Source of the DNA: CAVQZC01 sp963718315
GTDB lineage: Bacteria; Actinomycetota; Thermoleophilia; Gaiellales; JAICJC01
Length of the DNA stretch: 64,000 nucleotides
Assembly: GCA_963718315.1 (NCBI GenBank)
Contig: CAVQZC010000012.1
Coordinates: forward strand, 711,551 to 775,550
Direction: 5' to 3'
Under the pieces are notes generated by a model. It was given only the letters and a program-made list of their open reading frames with translations. It did no database searches and was not told where the DNA came from. Of the stretch, positions 32,514 through 41,774 are shown in pieces. Positions within the stretch are counted from its first letter, which is position 1. Each line of letters begins with the position of its first letter. A program made the position numbers and the translations under genes.

Positions 32514-33978
32514 ATGCCGTTCAACGACCTGCGCGACTGGCTGGAGCACCTTCGGCCGCGAGGGCGAGCTCCACGAGATCACCGCCGAGGTCGACCCGTA
32601 CCTCGAGATCACCGAGATCACCGACCGGGTGACGGCGGCAGGCGGTCCCGCCCTGCTGTTCACCAACGTCAAGGGATCGGAGCTGCCGCTGCTGATCAAC
32701 CAGTACGGCACCGAGCGGCGCACGTGCATGGCGTTCGGAGTCGACCGTCTGAGCGATCTCTCCGACCGGGTGGCGGAGGTGCTGGAGATGGCGCCGCCGG
32801 AGGGCCTGATGGACAAGATCCGGGCGCTGGGCAAGCTGAAGTCGCTGGCCGACTCGCGCCCCAAGGTTGTCCGCAGCGGACCGTGCCAGGAGGTCGTGCT
32901 CGACCCGCCGACCCTGGACGCGCTGCCGATCATGACCTGCTGGCCGCAGGACGGCGGCCCGTTCATCACGCTGCCGGCCGTGATCACGAAGGACCCCCGC
33001 ACGGGCAACCGCAACGTCGGCATGTACCGCATGCAGAAGCTCGGCCCGGCGACCACGGCGATGCACTGGCAGATCCACAAGGACGCGGCGGCCGACTGGC
33101 GCGGGATGGGCGAGACGATGGACGTGGCGGTCGCCCTCGGGCTCGACCCGATCACGGCCTACACCGCCTCCGCGCCGCTGCCCAAGCACATCGACGAGTT
33201 CATGCTCGCGGGCTTCCTGCGCGGGAGCCCGGTGGAGATGGTCAAGGCGCGGACGGTCGACCTCGAGGTGCCGGCGCATGCGGAGATCGTGATCGAGGGC
33301 CAGATCCGCCGCGGCGAGCTGGTGGACGAGGGGCCGTTCGGCGACCACACCGGCTACTACACGCCGGTCGAGCCGTTCCCCGCGTTCCACGTCACGGCCA
33401 TCACCATGCGGCGCGACGCCATCTACCCGTCGATCATCGTCGGCGTCCCGCCTCAGGAGGACGTCTGGCTGGGCAAGGTGACCGAGCGGCTGTTCCTGCC
33501 GGCGGTGCAGATGACGATGCCCGAGGTGGTCGACTACGACCTGCCCTTCGCGGGCGCCTTCCACAACCTGGCGATCGTCTCGATCCGCAAGGCGTTCCCC
33601 GGCCACGCCCAGAAGGTGATGCACGCGATCTGGGGCACCGGCCTGCTGTCGCTGACCAAGGGCGTGGTGGTGGTGGACGAGTGGGTGGACGTCCACGACT
33701 ACACCCAGGTGATGTGGCAGGTCGGCGCCAACGTCGATCCGGAGCGCGACGTGATGCTCTCGCGGGGCCCGCTCGACCATCTCGACCACGCGCCGACGCA
33801 CCAGTTCGTGGGCGGCAAGATCGGTATCGATGCCACAGCCAAGGGGCCGGCGGAGGGCTACGATCGGGGTTGGCCAGAGGTCATCAGGATGAGTCCCGAG
33901 ATCTGCAGCAAGGTGACCGAGCGGGCAGCCGAGTTTGGCATTCCCGTTACGAGCACACACCGCCGTGGTGCGGGGTAG
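32514..33978 (+). CDS. ubiD: UbiD-family prenylated-FMN-dependent decarboxylase (frameshift in this sequence)
   Basis: Starts PFNDLRDWLEHL at 32514; from about 32560 the protein continues one frame later (GELHEITAEVDPYLEITEITDRV and onward). Deleting one base in 32550-32560 gives 487 residues, the normal UbiD length. Family motifs: GGPALLFTNVKG, MYRMQKLGPATTAMHW, EGPFGDHTGYYTP and SIRKAFPGHAQKVM. With UbiX, MenG and the mqn genes nearby, it may perform the decarboxylation step of the futalosine menaquinone route (the role proposed for MqnL). The rest of the protein is undamaged, so sequence error is likely. Confidence 0.88.
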
Positions 33979-34009
33979 TATGGCCCCGCTGCACTGATTG
34001 GAGGACGAC

Positions 34010-34731
34010 GTGGCGGATCCCGCCGCCGGTTCGCAAGCACACGCCTACACCGCCCCGCAAACCCCCACTTCAGCCACACACGCGAGGGCAGTTCCTGACC
34101 CTCTCCTCGGTCGGCCTGGGCGCGATGATCGGGGCGGTTATCGGTGTGCCCGCGACCGCGTACCTCCTGGCTCCGGTCACCCAGGAGACGACCTTCGAAC
34201 CGGTGTTCCTGGGCGTGGTGTCGACGTTCACCGGCGAGAAGGCCTTCGACCCGACCGCGGCGACCTACATCGAGGATCCCAAGAGCCCTGCCACCAGCGC
34301 CGGCCTCGCCTGGGTTCACTACACAGGCAAGAGCGGCACCAACTGGCTCGATACCCAGAACGCGATGTTCGTGGTGTTCTCGAACCGCTGCATGCACCTC
34401 GGCTGCCCCGTGGCCGCCGGGCCGACGGGCTTCGCGTGCCCCTGCCACGGCGGCGTCTACGACACAGCAGGGAATCCGTATCGGGGGCCCGCCGATCCGC
34501 CCGCTCGACCGCTTCCAGTGGGAGATCAAGAAGGGCGCGCAGGGCGACGAGCTGTGGATCACGCAGCGCTGGAGCGTCTACTTCCTGAACGGGAAGCTGA
34601 CCTACTACCCGGTCAAGATGCCGGGCCAGCCGGTGCACGTGCCCGGCGGGGAGTGGGTCAACTCGTGGGTTCCGGATGTGCTCTATCCGAACGTGACCTA
34701 TACCCACGGCCCGGTGCCGAAGGCCTTCTAG
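34010..34731 (+). CDS. qcrA: Rieske iron-sulfur subunit of a menaquinol:cytochrome c reductase (two frameshifts in this sequence)
   Basis: GTG 34010 follows GGAGG by five bases. The protein then needs one base removed at about 34053-34066 (C runs) and another at 34483-34490 (GGGGGCCC) to read through; the repaired length is exactly 239 residues. It has an N-terminal anchor (about 25-50) and the 2Fe-2S ligands CMHLGC and CPCHGG, with the disulfide cysteines present. The C-terminal part GPPIRPLDRF to THGPVPKAF follows. Rieske protein of a b6c/b6f-type complex; next gene starts four bases after its stop. The corrected protein should be functional. Confidence 0.87.
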
Positions 34732-34734
34732 CCG

Positions 34735-35457
34735 ATGCCCGTCCCGATCCCCGCACCGCCGAAGCCTGACCCCAAGGCCGCCGTGCTGGCCACCGAGGAC
34801 TGGGTCGAGTACCGCACCGGCTTCCCCACGCTCGTGCGCAAGTTCCTGTTTCGCAAGGTGCCGCCGACCGGCTGGTTCCACACACTCGGCAGCTCGCTGT
34901 TGACCGTGTTCATCCTGCAGGCCGTCACTGGGACGCTGCTGGCGATGACCTACAACCCCTCGCCGAACGGGGCCTATCAGTCGATCCGCTACATCACCGA
35001 CGAGCAGACGCTGGGCTGGCTGATCCGCGGCATGCACAAGTGGGGCGCCAGCGTGATGGTGATCCTGCTCTTCCTGCACATGGGCCGCACCTTCTTCTAC
35101 GGCGCGTACAAGTACCCGCGCGAGATGACGTGGCTGACCGGCTCGCTGATCTTCCTGTCGACCATGGCCATGGGCCTGACCGGCTACCTGCTGGTCTGGG
35201 ACGAGCGGGCCTACTGGGCGTCGGTAGTGGCGATCAACATCAACGGCACGGCGCCGGTGCTGGGGCCGTATCTCTCGAAGTTCCTGTTAGCCGGACCCGT
35301 CTTCGGGCCACAGACCATCTCCCGGTTCTACGCCCTGCACATGCTTGCCATACCCGGCGCCATCATTGCGCTGATCTTTGTCCACATGTGGCTGGTCGTG
35401 AAGCTGGGCGTGACGCCGTGGCCGAGCCGTCCCCCCGTGGAGGGTGACGGGGACTGA
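34735..35457 (+). CDS. qcrB: Cytochrome b6-type subunit of menaquinol:cytochrome c reductase
   Basis: A 240-residue membrane protein with four helices, i.e. the short b6 half of cytochrome b. Two pairs of haem-ligand histidines are visible: MHKWGASVMVILLFLHMGR and YALHMLAIPGAIIALIFVHMW. The GWFHTLGSSLLTVFILQAVTG segment and LTGYLLVWDERAYWA fit the quinol-binding family motifs. Product forms the electron-bifurcating core with the Rieske protein and QcrC. The stop TGA overlaps the next ATG by one base. Confidence 0.94.
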   Translation: MPVPIPAPPKPDPKAAVLATEDWVEYRTGFPTLVRKFLFRKVPPTGWFHTLGSSLLTVFILQAVTGTLLAMTYNPSPNGAYQSIRYITDEQTLGWLIRGMHKWGASVMVILLFLHMGRTFFYGAYKYPREMTWLTGSLIFLSTMAMGLTGYLLVWDERAYWASVVAININGTAPVLGPYLSKFLLAGPVFGPQTISRFYALHMLAIPGAIIALIFVHMWLVVKLGVTPWPSRPPVEGDGD

Positions 35458-36290
35458 TGGCGACCCCTCGCAAGGTCATCAACCGCCGTGTGCGCTACGA
35501 GGCGGAGCACGCGGACAGCAAGAAACACGGGCACGCGTTCTTCCCCTACGCGATGTTCCACGACGTGGTCGTCAACCTGCTGATCGTGCTCCTGATCGTC
35601 GCGATGGCGATCGTCTGGCACGTCACCGCCGGCCCGATCAACGCCTCCCATCCCAACGGCACCAACGGCTGGCTGGGCGCGCTCTACGAGCATGTCGCCA
35701 ACCCGGCGGTGCAGGCGACAGAGCCCCGGCCGGAGTGGTACTTCCTGTTCCTGTTCGAGCTGCTGCGGATCTTCAAGCAGCCGTGGGAGCTGCTGTTCGC
35801 CACGATCATCATCCCCACGATCATGATGATCCTGCTGATCATGTGGCCGTTCATCGACCGCGGCCGCGACCGCCGGCTGTCGCGACGACCCGGCGGCGTC
35901 GCAATGGGTTTGTCCGTGCCTGCGGTGCTGATCGCGCTCACGATCTCGGGCGGCAACGCGCCAGTGCTGATCAGCGGATCGGACATCAGCACCAATCCGC
36001 AGATCAACGCGCTGCCCGGCGCTGCCCTGATCAGCAAGAACCAGTGCGCCAGCTGTCATGCGTTCCCGACCGGAGGCGCGGCGGGGCCCGGCTCAAGCCT
36101 GGCGAACGGGTCGGCGCGGTTCGGCACCGACCAGGCCGCAATCAAGGCGTGGGTTGGCGGCGGCGCTGCCAAGGCCGGGACCGGAATGCCCGACTTCAGC
36201 CAGGGCAACTCGCCCCAGCAGCTTGCCCAGATGGCCCAGGTGATCGCGTCGCTGAAGACGAACAGCGTCCAGCCGCTCGGCGGAAGCTAG
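35457..36290 (+). CDS. qcrC: Subunit IV-cytochrome c fusion subunit of menaquinol:cytochrome c reductase
   Basis: A 277-residue protein in which a subunit IV part (about 1-150: three helices, quinol-site motif PEWYFLFLFELLR) is fused to a membrane helix and a C-terminal class I cytochrome c (about 180-270) with a single haem site CASCH and the axial Met in GTGMPDF. This arrangement is like the QcrC of Firmicutes b6c complexes and unlike the dihaem QcrC of many Actinobacteria. The haem should sit outside the membrane and pass electrons to an oxidase or soluble carrier. Confidence 0.93.
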   Translation: MATPRKVINRRVRYEAEHADSKKHGHAFFPYAMFHDVVVNLLIVLLIVAMAIVWHVTAGPINASHPNGTNGWLGALYEHVANPAVQATEPRPEWYFLFLFELLRIFKQPWELLFATIIIPTIMMILLIMWPFIDRGRDRRLSRRPGGVAMGLSVPAVLIALTISGGNAPVLISGSDISTNPQINALPGAALISKNQCASCHAFPTGGAAGPGSSLANGSARFGTDQAAIKAWVGGGAAKAGTGMPDFSQGNSPQQLAQMAQVIASLKTNSVQPLGGS

Positions 36291-36307
36291 ATCCACCGGG
36301 TTTCATC

Positions 36308-36313
36308 TAGGCT
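36308..36313 (+). promoter_or_regulatory. -10 box of a near-leaderless promoter (ubiX)
   Basis: TAGGCT ends nine bases before ATG 36323. No ribosome-binding site is visible. Confidence 0.4.
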
Positions 36314-36322
36314 GCGCGGGCC

Positions 36323-36943
36323 ATGCGTGTGATGCTGGGTATGACTGGAGCATCCGGGGCGCCGTACGCGGCCCGGATCCTGCGCGGGCTGGTTGACGCC
36401 GGTGCTGACGTGGGCGTCTGCGCGTCGGGCGCCGGCGCTCAGGTGATCGCGCTGGAGCTGTACGGCGACCGCTCGATGGAGCCCCACGGGGCCGTGGAGC
36501 GGCTGGTTGGCGATCACGCAGACGGCAACGTGCGCATCTGGGAGCAGGGCGATTACTCGGCCCCTTACGCCTCGGGCAGCTCGCGGACCGACGCGGTGGT
36601 CATCTGCCCCTGCTCGATGGCAACGGTGGGGACGATCGCCGGCGGGGCCGAGGCGAACCTGATCCACCGGGCCGCGGCGGTGCAGCTCAAGGAGGGACGC
36701 AAGCTGGTGCTGGTGCCCCGCGAGACGCCGCTGTCGGATATCCACCTCGAGAACCTGCTCCGCGTTCGCCGGGCCGGTGCGATGGTGCTGCCCGCGATGC
36801 CCGGCTTCTACCACCTACCCCGCACCATCGACGACCTGGTCGACTTCGTCGCGGGGCGCGTGCTCGACGCGATCGGGGTCGACCAGACGTTGGCCGAGCG
36901 CTGGGGCGCCTCGGCCGGCGCCCTGCCGGGGATCGACGGATGA
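36323..36943 (+). CDS. ubiX: Flavin prenyltransferase UbiX
   Basis: A 206-residue flavoprotein that prenylates FMN, the cofactor that UbiD-type decarboxylases need. Motifs: MLGMTGASGAPYAARIL, VVICPCSMATVGTIAGGAEANLIHRAAAVQLKEGRKLVLVPRE (split here across segments), DIHLENLLRVRRAGAMVLPAMPGFY. A UbiD homologue lies 2.3 kb upstream, so the two form a functional pair interrupted by the qcr genes. MenG starts four bases inside its end. Confidence 0.95.
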   Translation: MRVMLGMTGASGAPYAARILRGLVDAGADVGVCASGAGAQVIALELYGDRSMEPHGAVERLVGDHADGNVRIWEQGDYSAPYASGSSRTDAVVICPCSMATVGTIAGGAEANLIHRAAAVQLKEGRKLVLVPRETPLSDIHLENLLRVRRAGAMVLPAMPGFYHLPRTIDDLVDFVAGRVLDAIGVDQTLAERWGASAGALPGIDG

Positions 36944-37623
36944 CCGTCCAGCCCGAAGAGGTGCGCCAGATGTTCGACCGGATCTCGCCCGGCTACGACC
37001 TCATGAACCGGCTGATGACCGCCGGGCTGGACGGGCGCTGGCGGGAATGGGCGGTCAATGCCGCGCGCGTGGGCGCCGGCGACTCGGCGCTCGACGCCTG
37101 CTGTGGCACGGGTGACCTGGCGATCGCGCTGCGCCGCCGGGTGGGCCCCTCGGGCCGCGTCGTCGGCCTCGACTTCTCGGAGTCGATGCTCGAGATCGCC
37201 CGGCGCAAGTCGGCAGGGGTGGACTGGCTCCAGGGCGATGCTCTCGCGCTGCCCTTCGCCGACGGTGAGTTCGCCGCCGCGACGGTCGGCTGGGGCATCC
37301 GCAATCTGTCCGACCGCGAGCGTGGGTTTGCGGAGCTGGCCCGCGTTGTCCGCCCGGGCGGTCGCGTTGTCTGCCTGGAGATGAGCACGCCGGCGGGGTG
37401 GGCGGCGCGCCCGGCGGCGGTGTGGACCGATCACGCGGTGCCGGTCATCGGGAGGCTGGTGACCGGCGACTCGGAGGCCTACCGGTACCTGCCGGACTCG
37501 GCCCGCCGGTTCCCGGGGGCGCCGGAGCTGGCCGGGATCATGCGCGACGCCGGACTCCGGGACATCGGCTTCCGGCGGCTGATGCTGGGTGTGGTGGCGA
37601 TCCACGTCGGGACGGTGGCGTGA
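36940..37623 (+). CDS. menG: Demethylmenaquinone methyltransferase (MenG/UbiE)
   Basis: A 227-residue SAM-dependent methyltransferase. Diagnostic parts are the N-terminal VRQMFDRISPGYDLMNRLMTAGLD, the SAM-binding ALDACCGTGDLAIAL and VVGLDFSESMLEIAR, and GWGIRNLSDRERGFAELARVV. It performs the last C-methylation in menaquinone synthesis. ATG 36940 overlaps ubiX by four bases, and the polyprenyl synthase start overlaps its own stop, so all three are co-translated. Confidence 0.94.
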   Translation: MTVQPEEVRQMFDRISPGYDLMNRLMTAGLDGRWREWAVNAARVGAGDSALDACCGTGDLAIALRRRVGPSGRVVGLDFSESMLEIARRKSAGVDWLQGDALALPFADGEFAAATVGWGIRNLSDRERGFAELARVVRPGGRVVCLEMSTPAGWAARPAAVWTDHAVPVIGRLVTGDSEAYRYLPDSARRFPGAPELAGIMRDAGLRDIGFRRLMLGVVAIHVGTVA

Positions 37624-38570
37624 GCCTGCTCGCCAGCGTCGACAGCGGGTATGTCGAGAACGTCGAGCAGCGGCTGGAGGAGGTCGTGGCGGTCGGCGGC
37701 GGCCTCGTGTCGGACGCCGGCGCACAGACCCTGCGGGCCGGGGGCAAGCGGCTGCGGCCGTTGCTCGTGCACCTGTGCGCCCCGATCCCCGGCCGCACCA
37801 GGGAGGAGCTGGTCTCGGCCGGCTGCGCCGTCGAGCTGGTGCACATGGCGAGCCTGGTGCACGACGACCAGGTCGACGCTGCGCCGTTACGGCGAGGGCA
37901 GCCGACGGTGTGGCGCACGCACGGCACGACTGCCGCGACCGCCACCGGCGACTACCTGTTCGCACGCGCGTTCGCCGAGCTGGTGACGACAGGCGACGTT
38001 GGCGCCGTGACCCTGCTCGCCTCGGCCTGCCTCGACCTGGCGCGCGGCGAGATGCTGCAACGGGAGCAGGCGGGTGACCCATCGGTCACGCCCGAGCAGT
38101 ATCTCGAGCGCTGCCGGATGAAGACCGGGCGGCTGTTCGCCGGCGCGGCCATGCTGGGCGGCCGCCTGGGCGGACTCGACTCCGAGTCGGTCGAGGTGCT
38201 GGGAGCATTCGGCGAGGCGCTCGGCCTCGCCTTCCAGGTGGCCGACGACATCCTCGACTGCGACGGCAACCCAGACACCACCGGCAAGCCGCTCGGCACC
38301 GACCTGCTGGACGGGACGGTCACCCTGCCCCTGTTGCTCGCCGCCCGCCGGGCCCCGGCGGTGGCGGCGGTGATCCGGCGCGGCGCGCGCCCGGAGGACG
38401 TGCTTCCCACGCTGGCGGTCGTGTCGCGCAGCGGCGCGGTGACCGACGCCCGCGCGGAGGCAGACCTGCAGGGCCGACGGGCGATGGAGCTGCTCGGCCT
38501 GCTGCCGCCGACCCTGGACACCACCGCGCTGCGCGCGATCGTCCACGCGGCGGTCGACCGCCGCAGCTAG
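37620..38570 (+). CDS. Polyprenyl diphosphate synthase (trans-isoprenyl, menaquinone side chain)
   Basis: A 316-residue all-helical prenyl synthase with LRAGGKRLRPLLVHL, first Asp-rich motif HDDQVD (DDxxD) and second motif ADDILDCDG. The residue before the first motif is small-to-medium rather than bulky, which suits a long-chain synthase. It probably makes the side chain of menaquinone given its place right after menG. GTG 37620 overlaps the menG stop. A long C-terminal helical part ends DRRS. Confidence 0.9.
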   Translation: MSLLASVDSGYVENVEQRLEEVVAVGGGLVSDAGAQTLRAGGKRLRPLLVHLCAPIPGRTREELVSAGCAVELVHMASLVHDDQVDAAPLRRGQPTVWRTHGTTAATATGDYLFARAFAELVTTGDVGAVTLLASACLDLARGEMLQREQAGDPSVTPEQYLERCRMKTGRLFAGAAMLGGRLGGLDSESVEVLGAFGEALGLAFQVADDILDCDGNPDTTGKPLGTDLLDGTVTLPLLLAARRAPAVAAVIRRGARPEDVLPTLAVVSRSGAVTDARAEADLQGRRAMELLGLLPPTLDTTALRAIVHAAVDRRS

Positions 38571-39805
38571 GGCGAAAACCGGCGGTAGAGCGGACAGCCC
38601 GACATCACGGCGCGCTGCGGGCGGCCGTCGATCTCGGTATCGAAGGTGAGGAGTTCCGGCGACCAGTCCTGGCCGTACCCGAAGCTGCCGTCTGCGAGCT
38701 CGGTGAGCGGGTAACGCTCGGAGTAGCCGCCGTCCCAGCCGAGCACCAGGCGGCCGCCGTGGGCGGCGACTCGGATGCAGGTCTGCCACGGGTTGTGCGA
38801 GCGATACACACCGCAGAGCCGGGCCAGCCGCTCCTCGGCCGAGCCGTCGTCGACCAGGGGCGGTTCCCGCGCCGGAGGGGCGTACGGCTCGACCTCCTCG
38901 CCACGGGCGATGGCGAGCGCCGCATCCGCGAGCGCCGCCGAGCCGTCCAGCCCGTTGACCCCGGTCGCGACGGCGAGCCCCGAGTCCCGCTCAACCCACA
39001 GCTTCGTGTGCATCCCGATCACGCCCCCGCCGTGGCCGTAGCGGGTCTCGGTGAGGGCCAAGCCGTAGCCGTAGTCCTCGTCGTCCTCGTGGTCGTGCGA
39101 GTAGGCCGTGGTCATCAGGGTGAACGAGTCGGGATCGAGCAGGCCCTCGCCGCGGCGCAGCAGCATCCGCGCGTAGGTGGCGAAGTCCTCGAGCGACATC
39201 GAGATGCAGCCGTCCGCCTCGGCGCTCTCGATCCAGGCGGCTGGGGCGAGCCCGTGCTCCCGCCGCCACGGGCGATCGTCGTAGAACGCGTCGTGCCCGA
39301 GAACCATTTCGCCGCGGATGTCGTTCGTGATCGCCGCGTGGGAGTGAGCCATGCCCAGCGGTTGGAAGATCCGCTCGGCGATCAGCTCCGGGTAGGGCTG
39401 CCCCGCGATATGGCTGATTGCCACTCCCAGGGCGCGGTAGCCGACGTTGGAGTACCAGAAGGTCTTGCCGATCGGGCCGTTGGGAAGGTCGGCGAGCGCG
39501 ATCACGTCGTAGTTCGAGGCGCTGCCGATCTCGGGGCCCATCACCAGGCCGGCGGTGTGCGTCAGCAGGTGGTGGGGCGTGATCGCCCCATGGTCGGTCT
39601 TCACCCGGAACCAGGGCAGCACGTCGGTCAGCGGTGCGTGCAGGTCGAAGCGCCCCTCGGCGGCCAGCTGCAGCGCGACGATGGCGGTGAACGACTTGCC
39701 GATCGACCCCAGGTTCCAGAGACCGTCGGGTGCGGCGGGGCCGTACGTGCGGGCGTAGATCGTGCCGTCACGGTCGGTGAGCGCAACGGCCGCGGACGGG
39801 GTCAC
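38567..39805 (-). CDS. Beta-lactamase-fold serine hydrolase (class C/DD-peptidase-like)
   Basis: Serine hydrolase of the AmpC/esterase EstB fold. The nucleophile motif SxxK is in LGSIGKSFTA, the Tyr motif in YSNVGY and a late HGGG in YGHGGGVIGMH. After about residue 330 a small beta domain follows. No signal peptide is visible in this reading. Start is uncertain: GTG 39805 gives 412 residues, but LDDFAASLLATG upstream looks like part of the family domain, and a one-base correction in the C run near 39854 would allow a start at about 39870. Substrate unknown. Confidence 0.8.
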   Translation of the reverse strand: MTPSAAVALTDRDGTIYARTYGPAAPDGLWNLGSIGKSFTAIVALQLAAEGRFDLHAPLTDVLPWFRVKTDHGAITPHHLLTHTAGLVMGPEIGSASNYDVIALADLPNGPIGKTFWYSNVGYRALGVAISHIAGQPYPELIAERIFQPLGMAHSHAAITNDIRGEMVLGHDAFYDDRPWRREHGLAPAAWIESAEADGCISMSLEDFATYARMLLRRGEGLLDPDSFTLMTTAYSHDHEDDEDYGYGLALTETRYGHGGGVIGMHTKLWVERDSGLAVATGVNGLDGSAALADAALAIARGEEVEPYAPPAREPPLVDDGSAEERLARLCGVYRSHNPWQTCIRVAAHGGRLVLGWDGGYSERYPLTELADGSFGYGQDWSPELLTFDTEIDGRPQRAVMSGCPLYRRFSP

Positions 39806-39884
39806 CCCGGTGGCCAGCAGCGAGGCGGCGAAGTCGTCGAGCGCGCCGGGGGTTGCACCGCACCAGCCTACCGGGGGCGGGCGG

Positions 39885-39890
39885 TAGACT
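39885..39890 (+). promoter_or_regulatory. -10 box of a leaderless promoter (mqnE)
   Basis: TAGACT ends seven bases before ATG 39898. Confidence 0.5.
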
Positions 39891-39897
39891 CTGCCGG

Positions 39898-41004
39898 ATG
39901 GCGACTGTGGCCAGGATCGACACCCTCGCACCGATCCGCGAGAAGGTGCTTGCCGGAGAGCGGCTCGACTTCGACGACGGCGTCGCGCTGCTGGAGTCGG
40001 ACGACCTGACCGCCCTGGGCGCGTTGGCGGATACCGCCCGCAGGCTGCGCGGCGGCACGGACGAGGTCTTCTTCGTCAACAACCTGTACCTGAGCCACAC
40101 GAACGTGTGCCGGGTCAAGTGCAAGTTCTGCGCGTTCGCCAAGACGAGCAAGCAGGACGGGGCGTACACCCGCGACATCGACGAGCTGGTGGCCCACGCC
40201 GTCGACGTCCACGGCCGGCACAGCTACACCGAGATCCACATGGTGGGCGGCGAGAGCCCTCACCTCGACTACCAGTACTACATCGACCTCACCTCCTCGC
40301 TCCACGAGGCGCTGCCCGACGTGCACCTGAAGCTGTTCACGGCCTCCGAGGTGCACCACATGCACACGCTGTCGGGGAAGCCGAAGGACGAGATTCTGGC
40401 CGACCTGCGCGAGGCCGGGCTGGGGTCGCTGCCCGGTGGCGGCGCCGAGGTCTTCGGCGATCGCGTGCGGCGGCTGATCGCCCCCGGCAAGGAGCCGGCC
40501 AGCGAGTGGCTGGCCACCCACCGGGCGGCGCACGCCATGGGAATTCCGACCCACTGCACGATGCTCTATGGCCACGTCGAGAACTACGAGGAGCGGGTCG
40601 ACCACTGGCTGCGCCTGCGTGACCTGCAGGACGACACCGGCGGGTTCCTGGCCTTCATCCCGCTGCCGTTCCACCCCGAGAACACCGTCTTCGAGCGGCG
40701 CGGCTGGCGTTTCTCGACCGGCTATGACGACCTCAAGATGATCGCCGTGTCGCGGCTGATGATGGACAACATCCCCAACATCAAGGCGTACTGGATCATG
40801 ATCTCGACGCCGCTCGCCCAGGTCGCCCTGCACTACGGGGCCAACGACATCCAGGGCACGGTGATGGAGGAGAAGATCGCGCACGCCGCCGGGGCCGTGA
40901 CGCCGCAGGAGGAGAAGATCCAGGATCTGGTGGCGCTGATCCGCGACGCCGGGCGCATCCCCATCCAGCGCGACACGCTCTACAACGTGGTGCGGACGTT
41001 CTGA
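39898..41004 (+). CDS. mqnE: Aminodeoxyfutalosine synthase (radical SAM)
   Basis: A 368-residue radical SAM enzyme, with the 4Fe-4S cysteines in TNVCRVKCKFCAFAKTSK. HMVGGESPHLDYQYYIDL and SGKPKDEILADLREAGL distinguish it from MqnC. It joins the MqnA product to SAM to form aminofutalosine in the alternative (futalosine) menaquinone pathway. ATG 39898 is supported by the promoter box and by homology to the start VARIDTLAPIREKVLAGERL. The stop overlaps the mqnA ATG. Confidence 0.94.
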   Translation: MATVARIDTLAPIREKVLAGERLDFDDGVALLESDDLTALGALADTARRLRGGTDEVFFVNNLYLSHTNVCRVKCKFCAFAKTSKQDGAYTRDIDELVAHAVDVHGRHSYTEIHMVGGESPHLDYQYYIDLTSSLHEALPDVHLKLFTASEVHHMHTLSGKPKDEILADLREAGLGSLPGGGAEVFGDRVRRLIAPGKEPASEWLATHRAAHAMGIPTHCTMLYGHVENYEERVDHWLRLRDLQDDTGGFLAFIPLPFHPENTVFERRGWRFSTGYDDLKMIAVSRLMMDNIPNIKAYWIMISTPLAQVALHYGANDIQGTVMEEKIAHAAGAVTPQEEKIQDLVALIRDAGRIPIQRDTLYNVVRTF

Positions 41005-41774
41005 TGGGCCTCCGGCTGGGCCGCATCTCCTACGCGAACATGGCTCCGGTCTTCTACGACCTCGAGCTGGGCGGCCTCGAGCAGGTGGCGGGCGTGCCCA
41101 CCGAGCTGAACGCGATGCTGATGCGCGGGGAGCTGGACGTGGCCCCGATCTCGTCGATCGAGTACGCACGCAACGCCGACCGGCTACGGCTGCTGCCGCG
41201 GCTGTGCGTCTCCACGGAGGGCGCCGTCGACTCGATCCAGCTGATCACGCGCAAGCCATTGGAGCAGGTGCGCAGCGTTGCGGTGACGCCGGAGAGCGCG
41301 ACTTCGGTGGTGCTGACCCGCGTGCTCCTGGGCGACGTCGAGCTGGTGCCGCTCGACCAGCCCGCCGACGCGCGGATGCTGATCGGCGACGCCGCGCTGC
41401 ACAGCGCGTTCGACGACCCGACGCCGCACCACGACCTGGGGCGGCTCTGGCAGGAGCGAACCGGCCTGCCGATGGTGTACGCCGTCTGGGCCTGCCGCGA
41501 GGGCGTCGAGGAGGGACTCGAGGAGCTGGAGCGCGCACACCTGCGCGCGCTCGCGGTGGCGCGGGCCGAGCCGGAGGCGCTCGCCCGCCGGGCATCCGAG
41601 TTCTACGGCTGGCCGCCCGGCTTCCTCGCCCGCTACTTCGAGAAGCTGCGCTACCACTTCGGCCCCCGCGAGCAGCAGGGCGTGCTGCGCTTCTTCGAGC
41701 TGGCGCATCTGGCCGGCGAGCTGGACGAGGTGCCCGAGCTTCACTTCGTCGAGTTCCAGAAGGCGGTGACGTAG
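41004..41774 (+). CDS. mqnA: Chorismate dehydratase
   Basis: A 256-residue periplasmic-binding-protein-like fold enzyme without signal peptide. LRLGRISYANMAPVFYDLE, ELDVAPISSIEYARN, CVSTEGAVDSIQLITRKPL and LPMVYAVWACREGV match MqnA. It dehydrates chorismate to 3-enolpyruvylbenzoate, the first dedicated step of futalosine menaquinone synthesis. It lies between mqnE and mqnC with one-base and zero-base junctions. Confidence 0.93.
   Translation: MGLRLGRISYANMAPVFYDLELGGLEQVAGVPTELNAMLMRGELDVAPISSIEYARNADRLRLLPRLCVSTEGAVDSIQLITRKPLEQVRSVAVTPESATSVVLTRVLLGDVELVPLDQPADARMLIGDAALHSAFDDPTPHHDLGRLWQERTGLPMVYAVWACREGVEEGLEELERAHLRALAVARAEPEALARRASEFYGWPPGFLARYFEKLRYHFGPREQQGVLRFFELAHLAGELDEVPELHFVEFQKAVT

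Noticed and set aside
32514..34769. A 751-codon frame joining UbiD and Rieske regions
   Set aside because: It arises from frameshifts at the start of ubiD and inside the Rieske gene; motifs match the separate genes in other frames.
39806..39931. Extension of the serine hydrolase gene to a GTG at 39931
   Set aside because: It would overlap the promoter and start of mqnE; the first residues show no family similarity.
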